A stretch of 54,823 nucleotides of DNA from contig NZ_JACJSV010000028.1 of NCBI RefSeq assembly GCF_014698335.1, forward strand, positions 1 through 54,823. Reading direction: 5' to 3'. This stretch comes from Microcystis viridis FACHB-1342 (GTDB lineage Bacteria > Cyanobacteriota > Cyanobacteriia > Cyanobacteriales > Microcystaceae). The number at the start of each line of letters is the position of its first letter. The first letter of the stretch is position 1. A program made the position numbers and the translations under genes. Positions 1-7,261 of the stretch are shown piece by piece. The notes below the pieces were generated by a model, which did no database searches, had not been told where the DNA came from, and saw nothing but the letters and a program-made list of their open reading frames with translations.

Positions 1-2
1 AA

Positions 3-1163
3 GAAGCTATTCGATTGAAACCTGATGATGAAGCCGCTTGGCTTGGTAAAGGTAATCAACTAGCGAATTTAGGAAGATATGAAGAGGCGCTATCTGCTTA
101 CGAGGAAGCTATTCGATTGAAACCTGATTATACATCTGCAATCGACAGTAGAAATTTGGTTATTAATAAAACTTACTCAATTCGGAAAAGGTTAAATTTT
201 TATGAAAATGAATTATCCAAGTTAAAAAATGGTAATGATAAAAACTTGATTATTTTAGTTATTGACTATTTGGAGTTGTCAAAAATATCTAAATATGAAT
301 TAGATAACGATATCTTATCATATCAGTTGCTTTATAAAGCTTATCAATTATCAAGTCTAAATAATCTGCCTGTTGTTGAGCGTTGTTCTGCTCTGCTTAA
401 AAAAGTTTATCTTTACCCATCCTTACTAATCAGCTTGGCTCGATATAAAGAAGCAGACGAGTATATAAAAAATTGGTTACCAATTTTTCAAGACTCTAAT
501 GATAGAGAAGGAATGGATGCAATGTTAGATCCCCAAACAGTTCAAAGCTCTAGTTCTTTACTCAATATAGGCAATGAATTGGGCGATTTAGGGCGTTATG
601 AAGAGGCGCTGTCTGCTTACGAGGAAGCCATTCGATTGAAACCTGATTATGAGGCCGCTTGGTATAGTAAAGGCGCTTGTCTAGGAAATTTAGGAAGGTA
701 TGAAGAAGCGATCGCCGCCTATGATGAAGCAATTAAGCTTAAAGCGGACTACATTGAAGCAATCTTCAATAAAGCAATACTTTTAAAAAAATTAGGTCAT
801 CAAGATATTGTAAACCAGCAATTCCATTTAATTGTTGAAACTTGTCAGCAGTATAAAAACAAAGACAATCAAACAATTGATTTTTGGAATGTCTATGCCG
901 CTTCTCTAACTTGCTTAGGACAATATGAGGAAGTAGAACAAATTTTACAAAAAGCCCTAGCCATTAATCCAAACCACCCTAATACAAACTACAACCTAGC
1001 CTGCTACTACGCTATTCAGGATAATATTCCTTTAGCGGTCGAATATCTCGCCAAGGCGATTCAATTAAGACCCAGTGATAGAGAACAGGCGAAAAAAGAT
1101 TCTGACTTCGATAAAATTCGTCAAGACCCCCGATTTATCGAGCTTATTTCGGATAATTTCTAA
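3..1163 (+). CDS. TPR-repeat protein, 5' end outside window
   Basis: Tetratricopeptide repeat protein, a likely protein-protein interaction scaffold. The reading frame is open from base 3 and the first bases already encode the end of a TPR helix (EAIRLKPD), so the gene begins before the window; the TTG at 15 is an internal leucine, not a start. Clear TPR units of the form LGRYEEALSAYEEAIRLKPDY lie at both ends of the visible part. They are separated by a stretch of about 130 residues without obvious TPR consensus. Two near-identical DNA copies of the TPR unit (around 60-130 and 590-650) suggest recent repeat duplication. The C-terminus (DSDFDKIRQDPRFIELI) is typical of cyanobacterial TPR proteins. 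The gene converges on the nuclease-tail array, its stop lying 4 nt from that array. The specific partner is unknown. Confidence 0.85.
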   Translation, partial: EAIRLKPDDEAAWLGKGNQLANLGRYEEALSAYEEAIRLKPDYTSAIDSRNLVINKTYSIRKRLNFYENELSKLKNGNDKNLIILVIDYLELSKISKYELDNDILSYQLLYKAYQLSSLNNLPVVERCSALLKKVYLYPSLLISLARYKEADEYIKNWLPIFQDSNDREGMDAMLDPQTVQSSSSLLNIGNELGDLGRYEEALSAYEEAIRLKPDYEAAWYSKGACLGNLGRYEEAIAAYDEAIKLKADYIEAIFNKAILLKKLGHQDIVNQQFHLIVETCQQYKNKDNQTIDFWNVYAASLTCLGQYEEVEQILQKALAINPNHPNTNYNLACYYAIQDNIPLAVEYLAKAIQLRPSDREQAKKDSDFDKIRQDPRFIELISDNF

Positions 1164-1167
1164 ATTG

Positions 1168-1224
1168 TCAACCTTCTCGCTCATTTTCTTCGAGAATTTC
1201 TTGATAGATGACGGATTCTCCCAT
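1168..1224 (-). pseudogene. Truncated third copy of Rpn C-terminal tail (18 aa)
   Basis: This is a short ORF, MGESVIYQEILEENEREG then TGA. It matches the first 18 residues of the tail domain encoded at 1229-1438 and at the end of the nuclease gene 1443-2252. It has the same GGAG, 7 nt, ATG ribosome-binding layout (GGAG complement at 1232-1235, ATG complement at 1222-1224). It stops 4 nt from the convergent TPR gene stop. It may be a decayed copy or a very short product; I favour a remnant. Confidence 0.5.
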
Positions 1225-1228
1225 AATC

Positions 1229-1438
1229 CTACTCCGAAAGATATTTCTGATCTTCTCTCGGTTGTAATTGCTCGATCGCGTCGGGGGATAAATCGGTAAA
1301 TTGGGCGATTTCTGGGACAGGAAACCCAGCAGATAGCATTTTTAGGGCAATTTGTCGAGCTTTTTCGTCTTTGCCCTTTTGTAGTCCTTTTTCCTCGCCT
1401 TCCTCTAAAATATCTTGATAGATGACGGATTCTCTCAT
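1229..1438 (-). CDS. Free-standing Rpn C-terminal tail protein (69 aa)
   Basis: A 69-aa ORF corresponding to the C-terminal domain of the nuclease encoded just upstream (1443-2252). Both begin MRESVIYQDILEEG, pass through a charged E/G/K-rich coiled segment, and end in a helical motif, ARQIALKMLSAGF then PEIAQFTDLSP, that looks helix-turn-helix-like. The free copy lacks one REEG unit and differs at a few residues. A good Shine-Dalgarno (GGAG, complement of 1446-1449) lies 7 nt before the ATG, and the start is 4 nt after the stop of the nuclease gene, so translation is plausible. The catalytic D and ExQ residues are absent, so it cannot be a nuclease. By analogy with the C-terminal small forms reported for E. 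coli Rpn proteins it could inhibit the full-length enzyme. That role is inference; a passive duplication remnant is the alternative. Confidence 0.6.
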   Translation of the reverse strand: MRESVIYQDILEEGEEKGLQKGKDEKARQIALKMLSAGFPVPEIAQFTDLSPDAIEQLQPREDQKYLSE

Positions 1439-1442
1439 AATG

Positions 1443-2252
1443 TCACTCCGAAGGATTTTTTTTATCGTCTCTCGATTGTAATTCCTCGATAGTTGCGGGG
1501 GATAAATCGGTAAATTGGGCGATTTCTGGGATAGAAAAGCCAGCAGATAGCATTTTTAGGGCAATTTGTCGAGCTTTTTCCTCTTTACCTTTTTGTAGTC
1601 CCTTTTCTTCCCCTTCCTCTCTGCCTTCCTCTAAAATATCTTGATAGATGACGGATTCTCTCATAATGTCACTCCGAAGGATTTTTTTAATCGTCTCTCG
1701 ATTTAATACTAACCCGGCGAGAATGCTGGTAGCGGCAGCGAGATTGCTTTGCACCTGTTTTTGGGAGATAGTTTCTAAAGAACGGGACACCAGACTTAAC
1801 ACCTGTTCAGGGTCATCGGTATTGCTGAGGACGGCAAAGGGTAATAAACCGGGATGATGGAAAAATTGTGGTGTATTTTCTTCCCAAAGACGGATGACTT
1901 GGAAGGAATGAAAGGTTTCCCCCAGACGGAAGGTATTTTCTTGTACTAGGGGGGAATCACTGCGTCGCAGATAAATTACCACTTGACGCATTTGTTTTTG
2001 GGGATGACGACGATAGACGCGAATGCGATAATCAAGCATTCGGAAAGGAATTTTGGAGTCGGGATCGGTTTGAAATTCGGTATGGAGAATTAAATGCTCT
2101 GACTGCAAAAAAATCAGAGAATCGGCACGAATGGGGTCTAATTGTAATTCCGTCGGGTCGAGGACGGTTAAGGAGAGGGGAGAACCCAACAACCAAGTGG
2201 CTAGATCATCGGAGAAGTTTTCGGCGATAAATTTACAAATATTATCAAACAT
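1443..2252 (-). CDS. Rpn-family PD-(D/E)XK nuclease (transposase-like)
   Basis: A 269-aa protein of the Rpn/DUF4351-like superfamily of PD-(D/E)XK nucleases, implicated in DNA cleavage, recombination and, in E. coli, phage defence. The N-terminal catalytic part carries the D...ExQ signature: D44 in RADSLIFL, then E59-F-Q61 in HTEFQ. A helical region follows (about 90-190), then an acidic EEGREEGEEKG linker and the tail ARQIALKMLSAGF / PEIAQFTDLSP (about 197-269). The ATG overlaps the end of the upstream frameshifted DUF2887 gene by 8 nt with no strong Shine-Dalgarno, suggesting translational coupling. Met197 is preceded by GGAG at 7 nt, so the tail may also be made alone. The tail is repeated downstream as separate ORFs. 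Family assignment is good; the biological role is not established. Confidence 0.8.
   Translation of the reverse strand: MFDNICKFIAENFSDDLATWLLGSPLSLTVLDPTELQLDPIRADSLIFLQSEHLILHTEFQTDPDSKIPFRMLDYRIRVYRRHPQKQMRQVVIYLRRSDSPLVQENTFRLGETFHSFQVIRLWEENTPQFFHHPGLLPFAVLSNTDDPEQVLSLVSRSLETISQKQVQSNLAAATSILAGLVLNRETIKKILRSDIMRESVIYQDILEEGREEGEEKGLQKGKEEKARQIALKMLSAGFSIPEIAQFTDLSPATIEELQSRDDKKNPSE
1662..1675 (-). promoter_or_regulatory. Internal Shine-Dalgarno and ATG inside nuclease gene
   Basis: On the minus strand, GGAG (complement of 1672-1675) is followed by 7 nt and an in-frame ATG (complement of 1662-1664) at codon 197 of the nuclease. The same 26-nt context recurs at 1436-1449, where it drives the free tail ORF and also encodes the last residues of the nuclease in another frame. 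A product from this site would be the 73-aa tail. The site is read directly from the sequence; its use is inferred. Confidence 0.5.
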
Positions 2253-3146
2253 CGTGAGCGTTTTGTCTTTGTAATTGCTCGATAGTTGCGGGGGATAAAT
2301 CGGTAAATCGGGCGATTTCTGGGACAGGAAAGCCAGCAGATAGCATTTTTAGGGCAATTTGTCGAGCTTTTTCGTCTTTGCCTTCCTCTTTACCTTCTTC
2401 TTTGCCTTCCTCTCGGCCTTCCTCTAAAGCTTCTTGATAGACTTTAGTTTCTCTTAAATCACTTAAACTAAACATTTTTTCTATCTCCTTACGGTTTAAT
2501 TTGGGCAATTTATAAATGAGAATTGTCTCAATTAATTCTAGAATGTCCTGTCTTTTTAAAGACTCCTGGAATTGTTGTCTAACTTGTTGAATCAGTTGTT
2601 TTCCTTGAGCTAAGGTATTTTGTTCCGATTCCACAATTAATTGTAACACTTTTACCCCCAGAGAATCCCCCTCATCTAACTGATTCAGATAATAACAGTT
2701 AACCCGTCCTGACTCAAAGAATTCTTGATAACGAGATTTGGGACTATTTTCAATTTCCCGATGGGGATAAATGATCACCCCTTGCCAATTCTGGCTTAAC
2801 TCGCTTTGATGAAAATAGAGAAATATTTCACTAAAAAAGCGCGAGTAAAACCGTTCATCTTTTTGAAATTGTACCTCAACAAAGTAAATCGGGTCATTGA
2901 GGTTATCGGGAAGAAAAACCCCATCTAAACGAAAAGCTAGTTGTTTAACTTCTAGGGAGGAAAATTGATAATGATTGACTGTTTCTGGGGGAAGATTGAG
3001 CAAATCAAAGAAACTTTCGGGAAAAGTCTGAAAGAGACGGAGGAAAATTGATAATGATTGACTGTTTCTGGGGGAAGATTGAGCAAATCAAAGAAACTTT
3101 CGGGAAAAGTCTGAAAGAGATGATAGAAAATACTGTCCGTTTTCAC
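2245..3146 (-). pseudogene. DUF2887 Rpn-like nuclease, frameshifted by 83-bp duplication
   Basis: This is a second DUF2887-type PD-(D/E)XK nuclease. Its GTG start (complement of 3144-3146) and first 36 residues (MKTDSIFYHLFQ...) match the intact paralogue at 3230-4087, but an 83-bp direct duplication shifts the frame. Without the extra unit the gene would be 819 nt, 272 aa, in frame. The rest (from 3003 down) is open and keeps the catalytic D and E-V-Q residues, but its only early start is a TTG without Shine-Dalgarno. The C-terminus is the ARQIALKMLSAGF / PEIARFTDLSP tail shared with the downstream genes, not the tail of its paralogue. An internal ATG at 2475 has AAGGAG 9 nt upstream and would give a 76-aa tail protein. 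Its stop overlaps the next gene by 8 nt. Confidence 0.8.
2956..3121 (-). repeat. 83-bp tandem direct duplication
   Basis: Units 2956-3038 and 3039-3121 are the same sequence (start GGAGGAAAATTG on the plus strand) except at the very end, with a period of exactly 83 bp. As 83 is not a multiple of three, this disrupts the DUF2887 frame. The paralogue at 3230-4087 has a single unit, so the single-copy state is ancestral. Confidence 0.9.
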
Positions 3147-3242
3147 TCAATTTTGTCCTTCAATGACTTGTGCTACTTGTTCAATCTCTAAGTCTAAAGT
3201 TTGGGCAATTTGTTCTATAGTTAATACTATTAATTTAACCAT
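3147..3242 (-). pseudogene. Small tail fragment (31 aa), type C
   Basis: A 31-aa ORF from ATG 3242 ending IEQIAQTLDLEIEQVAQVIE then GQN and TGA, immediately before the GTG of the frameshifted DUF2887 gene. The IEQIAQ...LEIEQVAQV pattern is a tail motif commonly found at the ends of Rpn-like proteins. Here it stands alone, overlapping the 3' end of the upstream nuclease gene by 13 nt. A second copy, interrupted by a small element, lies at about 4087-4245. It is probably a leftover of a third nuclease or a spare tail. Whether it is translated is unknown. Confidence 0.45.
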
Positions 3243-4087
3243 TGTTGCAAATCTTCCAAATCCGAAAAGTCCAATAAAGCAAGAGCTAAATTATCCAGTT
3301 GATTAGGATTTAACTGTTTAATTTTTTGTTCTACCTTTAAAGGAATAGAACCTAGTTTTAAATTTAGCTGACGCAAAATTAGGCTTTTTTTAGCAGATAA
3401 TTCTCCTTCTTCTCTGCCTTCCTCTCTGCCTTCCTCTCGCCCTTCCTCTAAAGCTTCTTGATAGACTTTAGTTTCTCTTAAATCACTTAAACTAAACATT
3501 TTTTCTATCTCCTTACGGTTTAATTTGGGCAATTTATAAATGAGAATTGTCTCAATTAATTCTAGAATGTCCTGTCTTTTTAAAGACTCCTGGAATTGTT
3601 GTCTAACTTGTTGAATCAGTTGTTTTCCTTGAGCTAAGGTATTTTGTTCCGATTCCACAATTAATTGTAACACTTTTACCCCCAGAGAATCCCCCTCATC
3701 TAACTGATTCAGATAATAACAGTTAACCCGTCCTGACTCAAAGAATTCTTGATAACGAGATTTGGGACTATTTTCAATTTCCCGATGGGGATAAATGATC
3801 ACCCCTTGCCAATTCTGGCTTAACTCGCTTTGATGAAAATAGAGAAATATTTCACTAAAAAAGCGCGAGTAAAACCGTTCATCTTTTTGAAATTGTACCT
3901 CAACAAAGTAAATCGGGTCATTGAGGTTATCGGGAAGAAAAACCCCATCTAAACGAAAAGCTAGTTGTTTAACTTCTAGGGAGGAAAATTGATAATGATT
4001 GACTGTTTCTGGGGGAAGATTGAGCAAATCAAAGAAACTTTCGGGAAAAGTCTGAAAGAGACGATAGAAAATACTGTCCGTTTTCAC
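3230..4087 (-). CDS. DUF2887 Rpn-like PD-(D/E)XK nuclease
   Basis: An intact 285-aa member of the DUF2887 family (cyanobacterial Rpn-like nucleases). It starts at GTG 4087; a GAGGG about 10 nt upstream may serve as ribosome site. The nuclease core shows D47 (FRLDGVFLP) and E63-V-Q65 (YFVEVQFQ), followed by conserved FFSEIFLYF and WQGVIIYP segments. A linker of EEGR repeats (around 205-217) leads to a DUF4351-type C-terminus (RQLNLKLGSIP ... LDNLALALLDFSDLEDLQQWL). Nucleotide sequence over about 600 bp looks identical by eye to the adjacent paralogue (2245-3146), but the tails differ. An internal AAGGAG, 9 nt, ATG at 3499 could express the 89-aa tail separately. The function is inferred from the family; the DNA target is unknown. 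Confidence 0.8.
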   Translation of the reverse strand: MKTDSIFYRLFQTFPESFFDLLNLPPETVNHYQFSSLEVKQLAFRLDGVFLPDNLNDPIYFVEVQFQKDERFYSRFFSEIFLYFHQSELSQNWQGVIIYPHREIENSPKSRYQEFFESGRVNCYYLNQLDEGDSLGVKVLQLIVESEQNTLAQGKQLIQQVRQQFQESLKRQDILELIETILIYKLPKLNRKEIEKMFSLSDLRETKVYQEALEEGREEGREEGREEGELSAKKSLILRQLNLKLGSIPLKVEQKIKQLNPNQLDNLALALLDFSDLEDLQQWLN

Positions 4088-4113
4088 TCAATTTTGTCCC
4101 TCAATGACTTGTG

Positions 4114-4220
4114 GTAAGTACCTAAGCAAAATTAATTACACATTTCGATAAAGCTTTTGCCTCTTGCCTATTGCCTCTTGCCTGTCTTCACTAGGAAATT
4201 TATTTTGCATGACTACTTAC
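4114..4220. mobile_element. 107-bp MITE-like insertion
   Basis: Compared with the uninterrupted tail fragment at 3147-3242, 107 bp are inserted here. It begins GTAAGTACCTAAG and ends GACTACTTAC, so the termini are short inverted repeats (GTAAGTA). The core holds four 7-bp units of the GCCTCTT/GCCTATT type. It codes for nothing. The ends resemble those of the larger elements at 38800 and 52934. Confidence 0.6.
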
Positions 4221-4341
4221 TTGTTCAATCTCTAAGTCTAAAGTTTGGGTATAGGAAAGCCAGCAGATAGCATTTTTAGGGCAATTTGTCGAGATTTCTC
4301 TTCTTTGCCCTTTTCCTCTCCTTCCTCTCAAATATCTCGAT
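4221..4341 (-). pseudogene. Decayed Rpn tail debris downstream of dapB
   Basis: On the minus strand, 4250-4341 can be read as EEGEEKGKEEKSRQIALKML then SAGFPIP, clearly the type A tail, with a lost T before GAGAGG and no start. It then joins at CCCAAACTTTAGACTTAGAG to the type C tail motif. It is a recombination scar between two tail types. It lies directly after the dapB stop. Confidence 0.6.
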
Positions 4342-5172
4342 TTAGAGGATTTTTTCTAAACCGTAAATGAGGGATTGCAGCTGAGTAACTTTGCGGATAG
4401 AAAGGAGAACCCCCGGCATATAACAGGAGCGATCGCTGGTATCATGACGAAGGGTATAGATTTCCCCGGGGGAACCGAAAATTACTTCCTGGTGAGCAAT
4501 TAAACCGGGTAAACGGACGCTATGAATACGGATGTTCTCGGCAGTTAAACCGCCTCTAGCGCCGGGGATGGTTTCTTTTTCGGAAACTTGAGCAGGATTA
4601 AAGATTTTACCCAATTCTGCCAGTAATTCGGCGGTTTTAATCGCTGTGCCACTGGGTGCGTCTGCTTTTTGATTGTGATGCAGTTCGATAATTTCTACAT
4701 GATCAAAGTAGCGAGATGCTTGCACGGCAGCCTGTTGTAGTAAAACCATGCCAATGGAAAAATTGGGGATAACTAAACAGCCGGTGCTGGCTTTTTCGGC
4801 AAATTCGGCTAAATCTTGCAGTTGTGCCGCCGATAATCCCGTAGTTCCCACCACCGGACGCACTCCATAGGCGATCGCACTGCGGGTATTGTCATAAACA
4901 CCGTCGGGATGGGTAAAATCCACCATCACCCCCTGCACTTTTTCCTGAGTTGCCAGGACTAAAACACTCTGTAAATCGTCGAGAATCGGCACTTCTAGGG
5001 GTTCACAACCGGCCACTTCTCCCACATCCTGACCTCGAAAAGCTGGATTTCGATCCACTGCACCCACTAGGATCATATCGTCGGCACGAGCAACGGCTTT
5101 AATGACTTCCCGTCCCATTTTGCCGGCTGCACCGTTGACAACCACGGGAATCGGGTTTCTATTTTCGGTCAT
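4342..5172 (-). CDS. dapB: 4-hydroxy-tetrahydrodipicolinate reductase
   Basis: DapB reduces 4-hydroxy-tetrahydrodipicolinate with NAD(P)H in the diaminopimelate/lysine pathway, in the cytosol. The 276-aa length is usual. The N-terminal Rossmann motif [12 protein letters not shown] (residues 12-23) binds the cofactor. [16 protein letters not shown], the catalytic segment [15 protein letters not shown] (around 162-176) and the C-terminal [17 protein letters not shown] are all present. It starts at ATG with AAGGAGAATAATT upstream. It is transcribed alone on the minus strand, and its 3' end abuts nuclease-tail debris. Confidence is high. Confidence 0.97.
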   Translation of the reverse strand: MTENRNPIPVVVNGAAGKMGREVIKAVARADDMILVGAVDRNPAFRGQDVGEVAGCEPLEVPILDDLQSVLVLATQEKVQGVMVDFTHPDGVYDNTRSAIAYGVRPVVGTTGLSAAQLQDLAEFAEKASTGCLVIPNFSIGMVLLQQAAVQASRYFDHVEIIELHHNQKADAPSGTAIKTAELLAELGKIFNPAQVSEKETIPGARGGLTAENIRIHSVRLPGLIAHQEVIFGSPGEIYTLRHDTSDRSCYMPGVLLSIRKVTQLQSLIYGLEKIL

Positions 5173-5263
5173 AGTTAATTATTCTCCTTATGTATGGCGA
5201 TTATAGATTGTAAATGGGTAATAACGTTTTTTAGGGAAAAAAATCAAGATATAAATACTGCCC

Positions 5264-5297
5264 TAACACACCAAAAAGAAAAGTTTTTGATGTGTTA
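5264..5297. terminator. Inverted repeat between asparaginase and dapB
   Basis: TAACACACCAAAAAG and GTTTTTGATGTGTTA form a stem of 13-14 bp with one wobble around a 4-nt loop. It lies 20 nt after the asparaginase stop and 92 nt before dapB, as expected for a terminator of the asparaginase gene. The T tract is inside the stem rather than after it, so confidence is moderate. Confidence 0.5.
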
Positions 5298-5316
5298 CCC
5301 TTGGTCAACCCACTAC

Positions 5317-6270
5317 TTATAATAAAGCCATTTCTCCCACCACTTCCAAGCGGGTATAACTGCCGATTTTGAGGAATTTTTCCGAGAGAGATTCGGCCAC
5401 ATTGGGAGTAATCCAGCCTAACTGTTTGAGAATTTGCAAAGCGGCGGCATATTTAGCCCGTTTGGAACCATCTAAAGCTTTTATTGCTAATCCTAAACCT
5501 TCACCGACGCGCCCAATACATTGAATCCCTTCAGCCCCGGCTTTGCTGACGATTTCCCCTTGGCTAACCTGCATTAATTCCGTATCAAAAGCCCCTTCTC
5601 CTGCTACCATGCGGGGATGATAGGTCATCGCCCGGACGATTCTTTCTAAGTCTAAACGGTTGCCAGAGGCTAACTGGGCGTAGAGATGGGCCATTTGCCC
5701 CAACTGCATTGAATAGGTGGGCGCACCGCAGTCATCGTGGGCGCTGATTAATTCATCTCCCGGCATCCCCAATAATTCGGCAATTTTGCTTAAAATTAGC
5801 TTCTGTATCTGACTAGAACGCCGCAGATAGCTATTTAACGGCCAGCCACGCTGTTGACACACCGCTAACATCCCGGCGTGTTTACCAGAACAATTGTACT
5901 GAAGGCGACTGGGTTTACCGGACGGGAGGGGACATTGCAGAGCGTTGGGATCGATATCGGCACGCCAGAGAATATTAAAGACTTGACGGGCGTGTTCCAC
6001 TGTGCCTTGGTGAGAACTACAGATAATGGCTAGATCCTTATCGTTGAGATCGTAGCGTTCGAGGGTGCCGGTACTGATGACAGCCAGTGCTTGAAAAGGT
6101 TTTAGGGCCGAACGAATAAAGGCGCTAGTTTCGGCACTGCCGGCGGTGGATAATACCCGGCCGCGGTCATCGCAAATAGCGGCCTCGACATGATGGACCG
6201 ATTCAATAATGCCTTCCCGGAGGAGATGAATTTCTAAGCGGTGGGTTGGTGAACGTTTTACCCTATTCAT
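5317..6270 (-). CDS. Asparaginase (asparaginase II / PF06089 family)
   Basis: A 317-aa protein of the thermolabile, Rhizobium etli type asparaginase family, which hydrolyses asparagine to aspartate and ammonia. Family motifs seen: TSAFIRSALKPFQA (near 49-61), CSSHQGTVEHA (near 85), YNCSGKHAGMLAVC (near 125-138), SAHDDCGAPTYSM (near 175-187) and MVAGEGAFDTELM (near 216-228). The invariant S-G-K-H and D-C-G residues are present. It is separated from CGLD27 upstream by only 22 nt, so it is likely the last gene of the yqeK-rsfS-CGLD27 cluster. The substrate is inferred from the family. Confidence 0.9.
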   Translation of the reverse strand: MNRVKRSPTHRLEIHLLREGIIESVHHVEAAICDDRGRVLSTAGSAETSAFIRSALKPFQALAVISTGTLERYDLNDKDLAIICSSHQGTVEHARQVFNILWRADIDPNALQCPLPSGKPSRLQYNCSGKHAGMLAVCQQRGWPLNSYLRRSSQIQKLILSKIAELLGMPGDELISAHDDCGAPTYSMQLGQMAHLYAQLASGNRLDLERIVRAMTYHPRMVAGEGAFDTELMQVSQGEIVSKAGAEGIQCIGRVGEGLGLAIKALDGSKRAKYAAALQILKQLGWITPNVAESLSEKFLKIGSYTRLEVVGEMALL

Positions 6271-6292
6271 TCAGATTGGTGATTGGTTGCGG

Positions 6293-6796
6293 TTAGTGAG
6301 TGAAAAATAGCCAGAAAAGACCACTGATAGCGACAATTGCCCCTAAAATCAGGGCGGTTTTTTGTAAACGGCGGAGAATGGGCTGGATTTGATAGGAGAC
6401 GATTAAACGATCGCGGGTTAAAATAGCGGCGGTTTTTGTCCAGATTTGGCCATCATACCAGCCCGACTCCTCATAAAATACTTTCTCCGATTGCAAGCGG
6501 TCATAGACGTAGATCCAGCCTAAATACAAGCGCAATAACACCAATCCTACCAAAATTGTCGAGCCAAAAATCCCCGCGCAGAAGAAGAGAAAAGGGGCCT
6601 TTTTGAGGGGAAAACTAGCGGCGGCAATCGGTCCGACAATTAACCATGTCCACAACCATAACCAGAGAAATTTTTTTGTATAAGAAGCTACATCTAGCCT
6701 CGCCCAACGGAAAAACCAAGATTCTTTTAACTGTTCGTACTCGTTAACCGGCTGCTGTTCTTCCGGGACGGGACAGAAATCAAGGGAGGATTTCAT
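6293..6796 (-). CDS. CGLD27 family (DUF1230) membrane protein
   Basis: A 167-aa protein of the CGLD27/DUF1230 family, conserved in cyanobacteria, algae and plant plastids; a green-lineage photosynthetic role is proposed but the molecular function is unknown. Three hydrophobic segments are visible (about 44-62, 69-91 and 146-164). The family hallmark VFYEESGWYDGQIWTK sits before the last one. It starts 5 nt after rsfS ends, an operon arrangement widespread in cyanobacteria. Confidence 0.85.
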   Translation of the reverse strand: MKSSLDFCPVPEEQQPVNEYEQLKESWFFRWARLDVASYTKKFLWLWLWTWLIVGPIAAASFPLKKAPFLFFCAGIFGSTILVGLVLLRLYLGWIYVYDRLQSEKVFYEESGWYDGQIWTKTAAILTRDRLIVSYQIQPILRRLQKTALILGAIVAISGLFWLFFTH

Positions 6797-6801
6797 GGAT
6801 T

Positions 6802-7206
6802 CTACTCCTCCAAATGGTCGCTAGGTAGAGGAATCCGTTGAGCATGACCCCAAAATGCTTCTAAATTATAAAATTCTCGCTCTTTTGGTAAAAAGATATG
6901 GACAATGATATCGCCATAATCCATCAGTATCCAGCTACCCTCGCTTTTTCCTTCCACTTGTCGGGGGGATTGTTGCCATTCTAGTTCCATAGCGGCTTCG
7001 ATCGCATCCTCGATCGCTCGCACTTGAGTGGTAGAATAGCCGGTAATAATCAGAAAATAATCGGTTAAATAACAGATATCGGCGACTTTCAGGATGGCGA
7101 TGTCCCCTGCTTTCTTGTCTTCGGCAGCGGTAACAATTGTCTCTAGAAAATTTTCGGTCTTGAGATTTTCGGCGACGGGGGTAATAATTCCAGTGGGATT
7201 GGTCAT
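6802..7206 (-). CDS. rsfS: Ribosome silencing factor RsfS (Iojap)
   Basis: A 134-aa RsfS/Iojap protein, which binds ribosomal protein uL14 on the large subunit and blocks subunit joining under starvation. Motifs seen: KAGDIAILKVADICYLTDYFLI (around 32-53), ITGYSTTQVRAIEDAIE, and the C-terminal WILMDYGDIIVHIFLPKEREFYNLE followed by WG. It lies 55 nt downstream of yqeK, the classic pairing seen across bacteria, and 5 nt before CGLD27. Confidence 0.95.
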   Translation of the reverse strand: MTNPTGIITPVAENLKTENFLETIVTAAEDKKAGDIAILKVADICYLTDYFLIITGYSTTQVRAIEDAIEAAMELEWQQSPRQVEGKSEGSWILMDYGDIIVHIFLPKEREFYNLEAFWGHAQRIPLPSDHLEE

Positions 7207-7261
7207 TCAGGTTGTGGTTATCCTTTGGCTGAGGTGGTTGTAAGGGAGTCTTGAGATTATG

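Noticed and set aside
1075-1299. 74-aa plus-strand ORF
   Set aside because: It overlaps the end of the TPR gene and runs antisense to the nuclease tails; no credible start.
2952-3146. 64-aa ORF as an independent gene
   Set aside because: It is the 5' part of the DUF2887 gene before the 83-bp frameshift, not a separate gene.
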